Shown: positions 35,300 through 44,829 of the stretch, one piece after another
Position numbering within the stretch: position 1 is the first letter of the stretch
Layout of the letters: the number at the start of each line of letters is the position of its first letter
Source: Butyrivibrio sp. MC2013
Lineage (GTDB): Bacteria > Bacillota > Clostridia > Lachnospirales > Lachnospiraceae
Direction of reading: 5' to 3'
Assembly (NCBI RefSeq): GCF_000424585.1
Contig: NZ_AUKE01000009.1
Coordinates: forward strand, 86,253 to 150,252
Length of the DNA stretch: 64,000 nt
Notes under the pieces: generated by a model
What the model was told of the DNA's origin: nothing
What the model saw: only the letters and a program-made list of their open reading frames with translations
Database searches by the model: none
Translations under genes and position numbers: made by a program

Positions 35300-36036
35300 A
35301 GATATTTGTATTTGGCGGTACCACGGAGGGAAGAGAACTGGCAGAAAAGCTATTGGCTCTGGGGCATGATGTTGCAGTATCGGTGGCTACTGATTATGGC
35401 AGGTTCAAGGAAGCGGGCAGCAGGGTAAGGCTCCTGGAGGGGCGCCTTGACAGCAGCGAGATGGAGGAGATATTAAGAGGCTACGATATATGCGTAGATG
35501 CAACCCATCCCTATGCTGCAGAAGCAGGTGAGAATATCAAGGCAGCTTCAAGCGGAGCAGGGCTGGCCTATATACGCCTTGGAAGGACGATGAGTGCTGT
35601 CCCGGATAGTGCCCTGATATTTCAATCGGCAGGGGAAGCTGCTGATTATCTGAAAGACAAAAGGGGCCGGATCCTATTGACAACCGGAGCCAAAGAGATA
35701 GCAGCTTTTGCTCCTATCAGCCCTGAGCGGCTATTTATCAGGATCCTGCCCTCGGTGGAATCACTGGAGGCTGCTCTAAAGGCCGGGATCAGACCGTCCA
35801 ATATCATAGCTATGGAAGGACCCTTTAGCAGTGAATTTAATGAGCTTATCCTCAGGGAGAAGGCTATTGACTATATGGTGACCAAAGACGGCGGAAGAGC
35901 AGGAGGCTTTCCGGAGAAGGTAAGTGCCTGTGAGAACTGCAAGGTACAGATGCTCCTCATAGCAAGACCTGCTTGCAGAGAAGGAATGAGCATGGATGAA
36001 GTAGTGCAGAGGATCAGTTCCATGGACAGGGGGTAA
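35296..36036 (+). CDS. cbiJ: Cobalt-precorrin-6A reductase CbiJ
   Basis: A 246-aa NAD(P)H-dependent reductase that reduces the macrocycle of cobalt-precorrin-6A. FGGTTEGRELAEKLL near the N-terminus, CVDATHPYAAEAGENI and TTGAKEIAAF are family motifs. It starts at GTG 35296 inside a GTGA overlap with cbiH and is followed after 2 bp by cbiET. Confidence 0.93.
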   Translation: MKIFVFGGTTEGRELAEKLLALGHDVAVSVATDYGRFKEAGSRVRLLEGRLDSSEMEEILRGYDICVDATHPYAAEAGENIKAASSGAGLAYIRLGRTMSAVPDSALIFQSAGEAADYLKDKRGRILLTTGAKEIAAFAPISPERLFIRILPSVESLEAALKAGIRPSNIIAMEGPFSSEFNELILREKAIDYMVTKDGGRAGGFPEKVSACENCKVQMLLIARPACREGMSMDEVVQRISSMDRG

Positions 36037-36038
36037 AT

Positions 36039-37289
36039 ATGAAGATCAGGATCTACCTCATAGGATGCGGAAGCGGACTTAATACCTATGTTACAGAGGG
36101 TGCGATGCAGATCATCAGGACAGCTGATCTGGTAATCGGATCCTCCAGACTCATTGAAGAGATGGGCTCAGAGGTACATGGCAGGATGCTGACCATGATA
36201 AGGACCGATGAGATCGCAGAGGAGATAGAGAGCTTTAATAACAGGGAATCCAGGGATAAGACGGCTGCCGTACTCTTTTCCGGCGATACAGGATTCTTTT
36301 CCGGTGCCACTGCCCTGTCTATACGCCTTGGCAAAAAGAATATCCCCTTTGAGATAATCCCCGGCATATCCAGTATGCAGATGCTGGCCACCAGGCTAAA
36401 AGAGGACTATCACGACTGGAACATAGTCTCCCTTCACGGTAGGACAGAGTCTGAAGAGGAGCTGAGAAATGCAGTGATCAGAGCTGTTATGACCGGCAAG
36501 AAGACCTTCTTTCTCACAGGGGGAAGGGCTGATCCCGGCTCTGTGTGCAGAGTGCTGGACTACCTGGGGCTGGGAAGGCTGAAGGTCATAGTAGGTGAGA
36601 AGCTCTTTAGCGTAAGCGAGAGAGTCACCGAAGGAAGTGCCGGGCAGCTATCAGGCAGGAGATTTGAAAGTCCTGCCGTCATCATTACAGACAGCGTAGA
36701 CATAATGCCCTACAGAAGCCAGGGCTTTTTAGATGATGATTTTATAAGGGGTGATGTGCCCATGACCAAGCAGCTGGTCAGAGCTATGGTCATGTCGGAG
36801 CTGGCTGTGTCAGATGGGGATATTGTATGGGATGTTGGAGCAGGTACCGGCTCTGTATCCATAGAATGTGCGCTGATATCAAGGAATGGCCTGGTATATG
36901 CCATTGAAAAGAATAGGGCAGCTGTGGATCTGATAAGGAGAAACAGGGAAAAATTTGCCTGCTATAATCTTTTGACCGTAGCGGGAGAAGCTCCTGAGGC
37001 CTTATCAGGCTTGCCCCGTCCTGACAAGGTATTCATAGGAGGAAGTGGCGGAAATCTGGAAGCTGTGATTGGTAGTGTCTATAGCGCCAATCCTGATGCA
37101 GGGCTGGTGATCACCGCTATTACCATAGAAACCTATGACCTGGCCAGGAAGATATTAGAGGCCCAGGGAAGGGACTATTCCGTGAGTCAGATATCTGTGA
37201 CCCAGTCTGACAGGCTGGGCTCCTATCACATCATGAAGGCTGCTAATCCCATTATGATAATAAGCAGCAGAAATAGAGAAATAAGATAA
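36039..37289 (+). CDS. cbiET: Fusion of CbiE and CbiT (cobalt-precorrin C5/C15-methyltransferase and decarboxylase)
   Basis: A 416-aa protein equivalent to CobL. Residues 1-205 are CbiE (GCGSGLNTYVTEGA, LFSGDTGFFSGA, IPGISSMQMLA), methylating C5. Residues 210-416 are CbiT, a class I SAM methyltransferase with DVGAGTGSVSIECAL and VFIGGSGGNLE, methylating C15 and removing the C12 acetate carboxyl. It is in tight array with cbiJ; a 72-bp gap follows before cbiA. Confidence 0.94.
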   Translation: MKIRIYLIGCGSGLNTYVTEGAMQIIRTADLVIGSSRLIEEMGSEVHGRMLTMIRTDEIAEEIESFNNRESRDKTAAVLFSGDTGFFSGATALSIRLGKKNIPFEIIPGISSMQMLATRLKEDYHDWNIVSLHGRTESEEELRNAVIRAVMTGKKTFFLTGGRADPGSVCRVLDYLGLGRLKVIVGEKLFSVSERVTEGSAGQLSGRRFESPAVIITDSVDIMPYRSQGFLDDDFIRGDVPMTKQLVRAMVMSELAVSDGDIVWDVGAGTGSVSIECALISRNGLVYAIEKNRAAVDLIRRNREKFACYNLLTVAGEAPEALSGLPRPDKVFIGGSGGNLEAVIGSVYSANPDAGLVITAITIETYDLARKILEAQGRDYSVSQISVTQSDRLGSYHIMKAANPIMIISSRNREIR

Positions 37290-37361
37290 AGACACTAATA
37301 ATGAGATCAGCAAAAAACAGATCAGAAATAATAATGATCTGAATAAAAGGAATGATATAGC

Positions 37362-38834
37362 TTGAATAAAGAAAAGAGCAGGGTCCCGGGCTTTATGATA
37401 TCCGCTCCGGGTTCGGGATCCGGTAAAACGCTTATAAGTCTTGTGCTGCTGGGACTGCTAAGGAGAAAGGGGCTAAAGGTCGCTCCCTTTAAGGCTGGCC
37501 CTGATTATATAGATCCCATGTATCATAAGGCAGTTACAGGAAGAAGCTCCTACAATCTGGACACTTATCTGGGAGGGAGCTCTCATACAAAAGCTGTATA
37601 CAGTAAATATAGCAAAGGCCATGACATAGCCCTTATAGAGGCTGCCATGGGCTATTATGACGGGATAGGTGGTAATACTACAAGGGCCAGCGCATATGAA
37701 CTGGCCTCTCTTCTTGGTGTCCCTGTGATACTGGTTGTCAGCTGCAGGGGCACAGCTCTTACAGACAGCGCGGTGATCAGGGGGCTCATGGCATTTAGGA
37801 AGGATAGCAATATAGCAGGCTTTATCCTTAATAAGTGTAGCTGGGCACTCTATGAGCGCATCGCTCCTGTGATGGAGGAGGAATGTGGAATCCCCTGCCT
37901 TGGATATATGCCAAGTGACAAGAGAGCAGAGATAGGCACAAGGCACCTGGGCCTTGTGCAGGCAGGAGAAGTAGATGACATTATTCAGAGGATAGATGCC
38001 CTGTGCGATATCGCTATGGATACCATAGATCTGGACAGGATAATAGATATAGTTGCTAAAATGCCTGACCTCCGGAAGGATATAAATGAAGAATACACCG
38101 GGGAGGCGGTTTGTGAGTGCGAGGATATTTCGGCATCCGGAAAGGCTTGCGGATCATATATGCCTCCTGATAGAGACAGAATAAGTGGTCAGCCTCTTAT
38201 AGCTATAGCAAGGGACAGAGCCTTTACTTTTATATACGACGAGCTCATAGACTGCCTTGAAGAAAGAGACGCAAAGTGCGTATTCTTTAGTCCTATTAAA
38301 GACAGTGCTCTCCCTGAGGGGACATGCGGCATATATATTCCCGGAGGTTATCCTGAACTCTATTTAAAAGAACTCTCATCCAATCATTCCATGCTCTCTT
38401 CAATAAGAGATGCATTTGGCAGGAAGATAGCCCTGATAGCCGAGTGCGGTGGATATATGTATCTGTCACGGGGTATCACGGACGAAGAGGGTCATCTATA
38501 TAAGATGGCAGGATTATTTCCTGAGATCCATTATAGGACGGGAGGCCTGGTGCGCTTTGGCTATGCCTCTATGAAGGGAGAATGTGACAGTCTTTTATTG
38601 AAAAAAGGACAGGAGCTCCATATACACTCTTTTCATCATTATGATATTAAAGCTATAGACGCTGTGGAAGATAAGGGCGCGTGTATGGAGCTTACCAAGG
38701 CAGGCAGGGATATAAGCTGGAGAGAAGGTCATGTGGGAGACTTCTATTACGCAGGATACCCCCATCTCTACCTTCCGGGAGCAGAGGGAGCCCTGGACAG
38801 ATTCCTGGCAGCAGCAGAAAGGAATAGCATTTGA
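37362..38834 (+). CDS. cbiA: Cobyrinate a,c-diamide synthase CbiA
   Basis: A 490-aa ATP- and glutamine-dependent amidotransferase that amidates the a and c side chains. The N-terminal P-loop domain has GSGSGKT and FKAGPDYIDPMYH. The C-terminal glutaminase has IPGGYPELY, the nucleophile in LIAECGGYMYL and HSFHHYD. It starts at TTG 37362 with AAAAGGA upstream. The stop overlaps the cbiC start (TTGA). Confidence 0.95.
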   Translation: MNKEKSRVPGFMISAPGSGSGKTLISLVLLGLLRRKGLKVAPFKAGPDYIDPMYHKAVTGRSSYNLDTYLGGSSHTKAVYSKYSKGHDIALIEAAMGYYDGIGGNTTRASAYELASLLGVPVILVVSCRGTALTDSAVIRGLMAFRKDSNIAGFILNKCSWALYERIAPVMEEECGIPCLGYMPSDKRAEIGTRHLGLVQAGEVDDIIQRIDALCDIAMDTIDLDRIIDIVAKMPDLRKDINEEYTGEAVCECEDISASGKACGSYMPPDRDRISGQPLIAIARDRAFTFIYDELIDCLEERDAKCVFFSPIKDSALPEGTCGIYIPGGYPELYLKELSSNHSMLSSIRDAFGRKIALIAECGGYMYLSRGITDEEGHLYKMAGLFPEIHYRTGGLVRFGYASMKGECDSLLLKKGQELHIHSFHHYDIKAIDAVEDKGACMELTKAGRDISWREGHVGDFYYAGYPHLYLPGAEGALDRFLAAAERNSI

Positions 38835-39469
38835 TCATCAAAAATCCAATGGAAATAGAAAATAAAAGTATGGAGATCATTAAGGGCGAGCTGGATGAAA
38901 TGGGCATAAAGCTCCAGCCGGAAGAGGAAAGTTTGGTGCTCAGAGCCATACACGCAAGTGCAGATATGGATTATGCCCGTAATCTCATCTTTATAAATGA
39001 GCCCGTGAAGGCAGGAGTAGAAGCCATCCTGGCAGGCCGCGCCATTATCACTGATACCAATATGGCCCTGTCGGGGATCCACAAAAAGAGCCTGGAGGGG
39101 ACTGCCAATCCCCTGGTCTGTTATATGGCTGATGAAGAGGTGGCTATAAAGGCCAGAGAAAAAGGCACCACAAGGGCAGAAGTATCCATGGAGAGGGCAT
39201 CAGCAGAGTATCCAGGTGGTATATATGCCATAGGAAACGCCCCCACTGCTCTCTTAAAACTCTGCGAGCTTATAGAAGAAGAGGGCTTTAGGCCTTCGCT
39301 TATCATCGGGATACCTGTGGGCTTTGTAAATGTGGTTGAGAGTAAAGAGAGGCTAAAAAAAGTCTGTGAGATACATGGCCTTCCCTGCATAATAGGCATG
39401 GGCAGGAAGGGTGGCAGCACTATAGCGGCAGCTCTTATAAACGCACTGATATATAAGATTGGAAGATAA
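38831..39469 (+). CDS. cbiC: Cobalt-precorrin-8 methylmutase CbiC
   Basis: A 212-aa enzyme that moves the C11 methyl group to C12, giving cobyrinic acid. Family motifs are RAIHASADMDYARNL, ITDTNMALSGIH and GIPVGFVNVVESKERL, which includes the substrate-binding loop. It starts at TTG 38831 overlapping the cbiA stop. Confidence 0.94.
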   Translation: MIIKNPMEIENKSMEIIKGELDEMGIKLQPEEESLVLRAIHASADMDYARNLIFINEPVKAGVEAILAGRAIITDTNMALSGIHKKSLEGTANPLVCYMADEEVAIKAREKGTTRAEVSMERASAEYPGGIYAIGNAPTALLKLCELIEEEGFRPSLIIGIPVGFVNVVESKERLKKVCEIHGLPCIIGMGRKGGSTIAAALINALIYKIGR

Positions 39470-39474
39470 AGTAT

Positions 39475-40992
39475 ATGGCATACAAGCTTATGGTACAGGG
39501 GACCATGTCGGGAGCGGGCAAGAGTCTGATAACGGCAGGTCTTCTCAGGATATTTCACAAAGACGGATACAAGGCGGCTCCCTTTAAGTCCCAGAATATG
39601 GCACTGAATTCCTACATAACGGACGAAGGGCTGGAGATAGGAAGAGCCCAGGCCATGCAGGCTATGGCTGCAGGGACCAGGCCTTTGTCATATATGAACC
39701 CTATTCTCTTAAAACCCAATTCCGACATGGGCTCACAGGTAATAGTGGGAGGAAAGCCTATAGGTAATATGCATGCCAGGGACTATTTTGCTTATAAAAA
39801 GAAGCTGATCCCTGACATCATGTCAGCCCTGCACAGGCTGGAAGAAGAATATGATGTGATAATAATAGAGGGTGCAGGCTCTCCTGCTGAGATCAATCTA
39901 AAGAGCGATGACATAGTAAATATGGGCATGGCAAAGCTGGCTGATGCTCCTGTGATCCTGGTGGGAGATATAGACAGAGGCGGAGTCTTTGCCCAGCTCT
40001 ATGGCACCACGGAGCTCCTTGAGCCTGAGGAGAAGGCCAGAATAAAGGGCCTTGTGATCAACAAATTCAGAGGAGATGTATCCCTCCTGGATAGCGGTAT
40101 CAGCCAGATCGAAAAGCTCACCGGGATAGATGTGCTTGGGACAGTGCCCTATGTCAGGCTGGATATAGAAGAAGAGGACAGTCAGTCGGATAAATTAAAT
40201 ATGAGACAGGATAAGGATGGGACTCCTCTTGTCAGGATCATAAGGCTCCCTCATATATCCAATTACACGGACTTTGATCCCCTTATGAGAGAAGAGACCC
40301 TGTCAGTAGCCTATGTGGACAGAATAGATGAGCTCTCTGCCCCGGACCTTGTCATAATCCCCGGGACCAAGAATACCATGTCCGATCTGGAATGGCTCAG
40401 GAAGAGAGGACTGGACAGATGCATAAGAGACCTTGCCGGGAGGGGAGTCCCTGTCATAGGTATCTGCGGAGGCTATCAGATCCTGGGACAAAGGATAGAA
40501 GACCCATGCGGCGTAGAACACGGCGGAGTCATGGATGGCCTGGGACTTATAAATATGGTCACTTATTTAATGGACACAAAGGTCACCTGTAAGGTAAGAG
40601 GAAGGGCTGCGCAGCCGGAAGGCTTTTACTCTTTTGCCAGTGGCCTTGAGTTATCAGGCTACGAGATCCATATGGGAAGGACAAGCGGAGATGAAGCTCC
40701 CTTTGCCCTTATCAGGGATGAAGGCTCAGATGAAATGGGCGCTTATAGAGAAGACGGCGCCGTAAGAGGAAGCGTCCTTGGAAGCTATATGCACGGGTTA
40801 TTTGACTCTGATGAATTTAGAAGAAAACTGATAGAGGCTCTGTATGACAGGGGAGGCTATGAGATGAAAGATGATTTTGGCCTTTCTCAAAAGGCATACA
40901 GAGAGAGGGAATATGACAAGCTGGAAGAGGCCCTAAGAGCACATCTGGATATGGACAGGATAAGGGCCATAATGGGTATGCCAAATGGATAA
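39475..40992 (+). CDS. cbiP: Cobyric acid synthase CbiP
   Basis: A 505-aa amidotransferase that amidates the b, d, e and g side chains of adenosylcobyrinate a,c-diamide. GTMSGAGKSLI and FKSQNMALNSYIT open the P-loop domain, VVIEGAGSPAEINL-type sequence follows, and the glutaminase part has GICGGYQILG with the nucleophile Cys and a late H-G motif (YMHGLFDSD). The last 8 bp overlap the small Cys-rich gene. Confidence 0.95.
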   Translation: MAYKLMVQGTMSGAGKSLITAGLLRIFHKDGYKAAPFKSQNMALNSYITDEGLEIGRAQAMQAMAAGTRPLSYMNPILLKPNSDMGSQVIVGGKPIGNMHARDYFAYKKKLIPDIMSALHRLEEEYDVIIIEGAGSPAEINLKSDDIVNMGMAKLADAPVILVGDIDRGGVFAQLYGTTELLEPEEKARIKGLVINKFRGDVSLLDSGISQIEKLTGIDVLGTVPYVRLDIEEEDSQSDKLNMRQDKDGTPLVRIIRLPHISNYTDFDPLMREETLSVAYVDRIDELSAPDLVIIPGTKNTMSDLEWLRKRGLDRCIRDLAGRGVPVIGICGGYQILGQRIEDPCGVEHGGVMDGLGLINMVTYLMDTKVTCKVRGRAAQPEGFYSFASGLELSGYEIHMGRTSGDEAPFALIRDEGSDEMGAYREDGAVRGSVLGSYMHGLFDSDEFRRKLIEALYDRGGYEMKDDFGLSQKAYREREYDKLEEALRAHLDMDRIRAIMGMPNG

Positions 40993-41248
40993 TTCATATA
41001 AGTATTTTGAAAATCATGATTGCAAATATTATCCATGCCATAAGGGACAGGAGCATATCAACTGTCTCTTTTGCTATTGCCCCTTGTACAGCATGGATAA
41101 TTGTCCGGGCAATTATACGTACAGAGAAAAAAACGGAAGGCTGATAAAGAGCTGTATAGACTGCTCTTTTCCCCATCTGCCGGAAAATTATGAGAAAGTG
41201 ATAAAGATACTGGCAGCGCAAAATTCAAAGCCTGCAAAAGACAAGTGA
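40985..41248 (+). CDS. Cysteine-rich small protein of cobalamin operons
   Basis: An 87-aa protein with eight cysteines in the pattern C-x3-C, C-x2-C-x-C, C, C-x2-C (DCKYYPCHKG, NCLFCYCPLY, SCIDCSFPH). This is the Cys-rich small domain (zinc-ribbon-like) repeatedly found next to cobalamin genes in Clostridia. Its function is not established. It may bind metal, or deliver cobalt or electrons. It overlaps cbiP by 8 bp, so it belongs to the operon. Confidence 0.85.
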   Translation: MDNSYKYFENHDCKYYPCHKGQEHINCLFCYCPLYSMDNCPGNYTYREKNGRLIKSCIDCSFPHLPENYEKVIKILAAQNSKPAKDK

Positions 41249-41300
41249 TCGCTTTGGCAGCGGACAAGCCGGATCATTGATACGAAATGGGATTATATCC

Positions 41301-42446
41301 ATGAATGAACAGATAATAAGATCTCTTTACAAACAAATAAATAAACCGGATCAGGATATCCTAAAGAAAAGCAGGGAGCACTGGGACAATGTGGCCAAGC
41401 CTCTGGACGGACTTGGGGATATGGAGAAGATGATCTCAAAGATAGCCGCCATAAAGGGAACTGCTGACATAAGCCTTGGCAGGAAGAAGGTCCTGGTCCT
41501 CTGCGCTGACAATGGCATAGTGGAAGAGGGTATCAGCCAGTCGGGCTCTGAAGTGACAGCTATCGTAGCAGAGAGCATCACAAGGTCAGGGTCCAGCGTC
41601 TGCCGCATGGCGGCTACCTGCGGAGCTCTTGTGGAAGCGGCGGATATGGGGATCCGACAAGATCTAGAGCTTCCCGGCCTCCTTAGATATGCCAGGGATA
41701 TTAGCGGAGAAGATTATCTGTTAAAGCCCTCCCGGGGCACGGAGAACTTTCTAAAAAAGCCTGCGATGACAAGTGCTCAGGCCCTGCATGCCATATACGC
41801 GGGAGTCCTCCTTGCAAAGAGAGAATACGAGCTGGGAACGGATATAATAGCCAGCGGAGAAATGGGAATAGGCAATACCACTACAAGTGCAGCCATGGCC
41901 TGTTTGCTTTTGGATCTGCCGGTTTCCGAAACAGTGGGAAGGGGAGCCGGACTCACAGATGACAAACTCCTTAGAAAAAGAGCTGTGGTAGAAGAAGCAG
42001 TTACCAAATACTCTGGTCATATAAATGAAGGAGAAGAGGTTACTGATAAAGAAAGACCTGCTATCACAGATAATAAAGCCTTTCGCATACTGACTGATCT
42101 GGGCGGCTATGATATTGCAGGAATGGTGGGATTATTCCTGGGAGGTGCTATATACAGGATACCGGTGATAATAGACGGAGTGATATCTGCTGTGGCAGCA
42201 GTCACTGCAGAGAGGTTATTTCCCGGGGTAAAGGACTATATGCTGGCAAGTCACGGAGGGAGAGAGCCTGCACACAGACTGCTCCTTGGCGAGTTGGGGC
42301 TTAAGCCTGTGATCGACGGGGATCTGGCTCTTGGAGAGGGGAGCGGCGCTGTGATGCTCTTTCCACTTCTGGATATGGCCCTTAGTGTATATAAGAGTGC
42401 TGCGGATTTTGGCGATATAGGCGTGGAGAATTATAAGAGATCATGA
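41301..42446 (+). CDS. cobT: Nicotinate-nucleotide:dimethylbenzimidazole phosphoribosyltransferase CobT
   Basis: CobT makes alpha-ribazole phosphate for the lower ligand of cobalamin. ATG 41301 (381 aa) gives the usual N-terminus with REHWDNVAKPLDGLG; the frame is open to TTG 41277. Family motifs are CADNGIVEEGISQS, GEMGIGNTTTSAA, GRGAGLTDD and the catalytic glutamate region LALGEGSGAVM. The ribosome binding site is weak, so translation may depend on the upstream gene. Its end overlaps cobU (ATGA). Confidence 0.94.
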   Translation: MNEQIIRSLYKQINKPDQDILKKSREHWDNVAKPLDGLGDMEKMISKIAAIKGTADISLGRKKVLVLCADNGIVEEGISQSGSEVTAIVAESITRSGSSVCRMAATCGALVEAADMGIRQDLELPGLLRYARDISGEDYLLKPSRGTENFLKKPAMTSAQALHAIYAGVLLAKREYELGTDIIASGEMGIGNTTTSAAMACLLLDLPVSETVGRGAGLTDDKLLRKRAVVEEAVTKYSGHINEGEEVTDKERPAITDNKAFRILTDLGGYDIAGMVGLFLGGAIYRIPVIIDGVISAVAAVTAERLFPGVKDYMLASHGGREPAHRLLLGELGLKPVIDGDLALGEGSGAVMLFPLLDMALSVYKSAADFGDIGVENYKRS

Positions 42447-43006
42447 TCCATTTAGTGATAGGAGGCAGTGCCTCAGGTAAATCCGAATATGCAGAAGAGC
42501 TGGTGCTAAAGCTAAGTCCGGGAGGATCAAAGGCCGGTCATAAAAGGTATTATCTGGCTACCATGAAAGCGTCAGATACAGAATCCTTGGAGCGTATTGA
42601 TAAGCACAAAAGGCGCAGACAGGATATGGAATATGAGACACTGGAATATTCCAGGGATATAGACAGGGCTGCGGAGCATATATCTAAAAAAACTCATGGC
42701 AGCATAGTCCTGTTATTGGAAGATCTCCCCTGTCTCTGCGCAGGTGAGATGTTTGGGGAAGGTGGGAGCTACAAGCCTGATGTCTCGGAACTGATAATGG
42801 AAGAGATACTGCAGCTCTCAAAGGTCTGCGATCATATGGTGATAGTCACAGGTGACCTATACAGAGACGGAGTAAGATATGATGATATGACTGAGAATTA
42901 TCTTTTCCAGCTGGCCGAAGTGACCGGAAAACTCGCAGCTATATCAGAGGATGTTACTGAGCTTGTATATTCTATTCCCGTCAGGATCGGAGGGAGGTCT
43001 GTTTGA
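42443..43006 (+). CDS. cobU: CobU-like adenosylcobinamide kinase/guanylyltransferase
   Basis: A 187-aa P-loop protein with intact Walker A GGSASGKS and the DKHKRRR segment that holds the guanylylated histidine in CobU. The C-terminal half differs from canonical CobU: the E-V-G-x-G-I-V-P motif is absent and the sequence reads TGDLYRDGVRYDDM there. A second, short CobU-like protein downstream has that motif but a changed P-loop. The pair may share the kinase and guanylyltransferase work. It starts inside an ATGA overlap with cobT. Confidence 0.85.
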   Translation: MIHLVIGGSASGKSEYAEELVLKLSPGGSKAGHKRYYLATMKASDTESLERIDKHKRRRQDMEYETLEYSRDIDRAAEHISKKTHGSIVLLLEDLPCLCAGEMFGEGGSYKPDVSELIMEEILQLSKVCDHMVIVTGDLYRDGVRYDDMTENYLFQLAEVTGKLAAISEDVTELVYSIPVRIGGRSV

Positions 43007-43773
43007 AGAGTCTGATAATTGCTTTTTCCATGTATTCCAGGATACCCATGCCTGTGTTTGAATGGAAGGATAAGGATTACAAAAGATCCATCTGCTTCTT
43101 GCCCATGGTGGGATTTGTCATAGCTTGCGCGCAATGGGGCTGGCTCTATCTGTGCAGAGCTTATATCAGTATGGCAGGACCTGTGGCAGCAGCTATTGGC
43201 CTGTGGGCTATTCCTCTTATGATCACGGGAGGCATACATGCTGACGGCTATATTGACACCCAGGATGCCATCAATTCTTTTAAGGGTAGGGATGAGCGTC
43301 TGGAGATATTAAAGGATCCCCATGTGGGTGCCTTTGGGATCATCAGATATATCCTGGCTACGCTCCTCTACATAGGAGCTGCAGTGATAGTCATTTCCAT
43401 GGGATCATATAAGCTTGAGATACTCCTTTGCGCTTCTCAGGTCACATCCAGGATACTCAGCGGCCTGGCAGCTGTAAGCATAGTAAATGCCAGAGGGAGC
43501 GGCATGCTCTATGATCTTACGGGCGAGGGCAAAAATGCCGCTGCTATAGCCTATTTTGCCATAATATACCTGATATGGTCTGGAGCGGCTATATATCTGG
43601 ATCTGCCCGGAGGCGTTATATATACAGCTCTTGGAGCGATGTCATACATATATTACAGGCACTGGGCCATGAAGCTCTTTGGTGGTATTACGGGAGATCT
43701 GGAGGGCTATTATCTCACAGAGACAGAGCTTTTCTTTGGGCTGGCAGCAGCCCTCATAGCCATCATAACATAG
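43003..43773 (+). CDS. cobS: Cobalamin-5'-phosphate synthase CobS
   Basis: A 256-aa integral membrane protein with about six membrane segments that joins adenosylcobinamide-GDP and alpha-ribazole. FSMYSRIPMP near the N-terminus, GGIHADGYIDTQDAINSF with the metal-binding aspartates and RDERLEILKDPHVGAFG-type sequence are diagnostic. It starts at TTG 43003 in a TTGA overlap with cobU. Confidence 0.95.
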   Translation: MKSLIIAFSMYSRIPMPVFEWKDKDYKRSICFLPMVGFVIACAQWGWLYLCRAYISMAGPVAAAIGLWAIPLMITGGIHADGYIDTQDAINSFKGRDERLEILKDPHVGAFGIIRYILATLLYIGAAVIVISMGSYKLEILLCASQVTSRILSGLAAVSIVNARGSGMLYDLTGEGKNAAAIAYFAIIYLIWSGAAIYLDLPGGVIYTALGAMSYIYYRHWAMKLFGGITGDLEGYYLTETELFFGLAAALIAIIT

Positions 43774-43794
43774 AAGAGTTGGATGAGGTCGTAA

Positions 43795-44238
43795 ATGGAG
43801 CTTATAATAGGCGGAGCCCATCAGGGCAAAGAAGAATATGCATCAGCCCTTTATCCGGAGGGAAAGGGATATAAGTGGATAAGGGCGGGGGCCGGCTTGG
43901 AGGATACGGAGTGCGCACTAGCTGACCTTGCGGCAGAGAAGCTGGCAGAAGCTGATCTGATATATGGATATCAGGAGATAGTGCGCAGGCAGCAGGCTCT
44001 GGGATCAGATCCGGTGTCTGAAATGGAAAGGCTGATCGCCATAAGGCCTGATATTGTGATCGTATGTGATGAACTAGGCTGCGGAGTAGTACCAATGGAT
44101 CCTGCAGACAGGGCATACAGAGAAGCTGTGGGCAGGACGATGTGCCTGGCTGCGCAAAAGGCAGACAGAGTCACCAGGCTCTTTTGCGGCATTGCCACGG
44201 TCATAAAGGATAGTGGCATAAATGAGAGATTATCCTAA
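43795..44238 (+). CDS. Second, short CobU-like protein
   Basis: A 147-aa CobU-family protein. It opens with GGAHQGKEEYA, a P-loop in which the usual Ser/Thr after GK is Glu. It lacks the H-x-x-R-R guanylylation segment but carries CDELGCGVVPMDPADRAYRE, the conserved C-terminal CobU block missing from the longer paralogue at 42443. About 30-40 residues are deleted in the middle relative to CobU. It could be a partner subunit of that paralogue or a corrinoid-binding derivative. It lies between cobS and the phosphatase gene. Confidence 0.75.
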   Translation: MELIIGGAHQGKEEYASALYPEGKGYKWIRAGAGLEDTECALADLAAEKLAEADLIYGYQEIVRRQQALGSDPVSEMERLIAIRPDIVIVCDELGCGVVPMDPADRAYREAVGRTMCLAAQKADRVTRLFCGIATVIKDSGINERLS

Positions 44239-44261
44239 ATGCGTTTTGAGGGCGGCGGCGT

Positions 44262-44825
44262 ATGAAACTGATATTGATCAGGCATGGAATGACAACTGCG
44301 GGCAGGGGCAGGTATATAGGAAGGACTGACGTATCCTTGTCCATAGAGGGTAGAAGGGATATCATTGGCAGGAAGGCTGCCGGGCAGTACCCTGAGTGCT
44401 CACTTCTTATAAGCTCTCCCATGAAGAGATGCATAGAGACGTCAAGGATCATATATCCTGACATGGAGCCTTTGATAATAGATGAATTTAAAGAATGCGA
44501 TTTTGGGCTATGGGAAGGAAGGAGCTACAGGGAGATAATAGAAGATCCATCCCTGTCTGATGACTATCAAAAATGGATAGACAGTGGTGCGACAGCTCCT
44601 ATACCTATGGGCGAAGACAGAGAGGTTTTTACTAAAAGAGTGATAGCAGGCTATGAAAAGCTCTTGGATATTATTAAAATGTCAGGGGACTGTTCCGCTG
44701 CTTCCCTTGTAGTCCACGGCGGAACTATCATGGCGATCATGTCACATATATCAGGAGAAGAAAAAAACTTTTATGACTATATGACAGATCACGGAGAAAT
44801 GAGATCTGTAGAAATCGGAATCTAA
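44262..44825 (+). CDS. cobC: Histidine-phosphatase-family alpha-ribazole phosphatase (CobC-like)
   Basis: A 187-aa phosphoglycerate-mutase-type phosphatase with the catalytic LIRHGMT near the N-terminus, SSPMKRCIETS, the acid residue in FKECDFGLWEG and VVHGGT. In this operon it most likely removes the 5'-phosphate from alpha-ribazole phosphate or cobalamin phosphate. The assignment to CobC relies on context because the fold is shared by many phosphatases. Confidence 0.85.
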   Translation: MKLILIRHGMTTAGRGRYIGRTDVSLSIEGRRDIIGRKAAGQYPECSLLISSPMKRCIETSRIIYPDMEPLIIDEFKECDFGLWEGRSYREIIEDPSLSDDYQKWIDSGATAPIPMGEDREVFTKRVIAGYEKLLDIIKMSGDCSAASLVVHGGTIMAIMSHISGEEKNFYDYMTDHGEMRSVEIGI

Positions 44826-44829
44826 TAAA

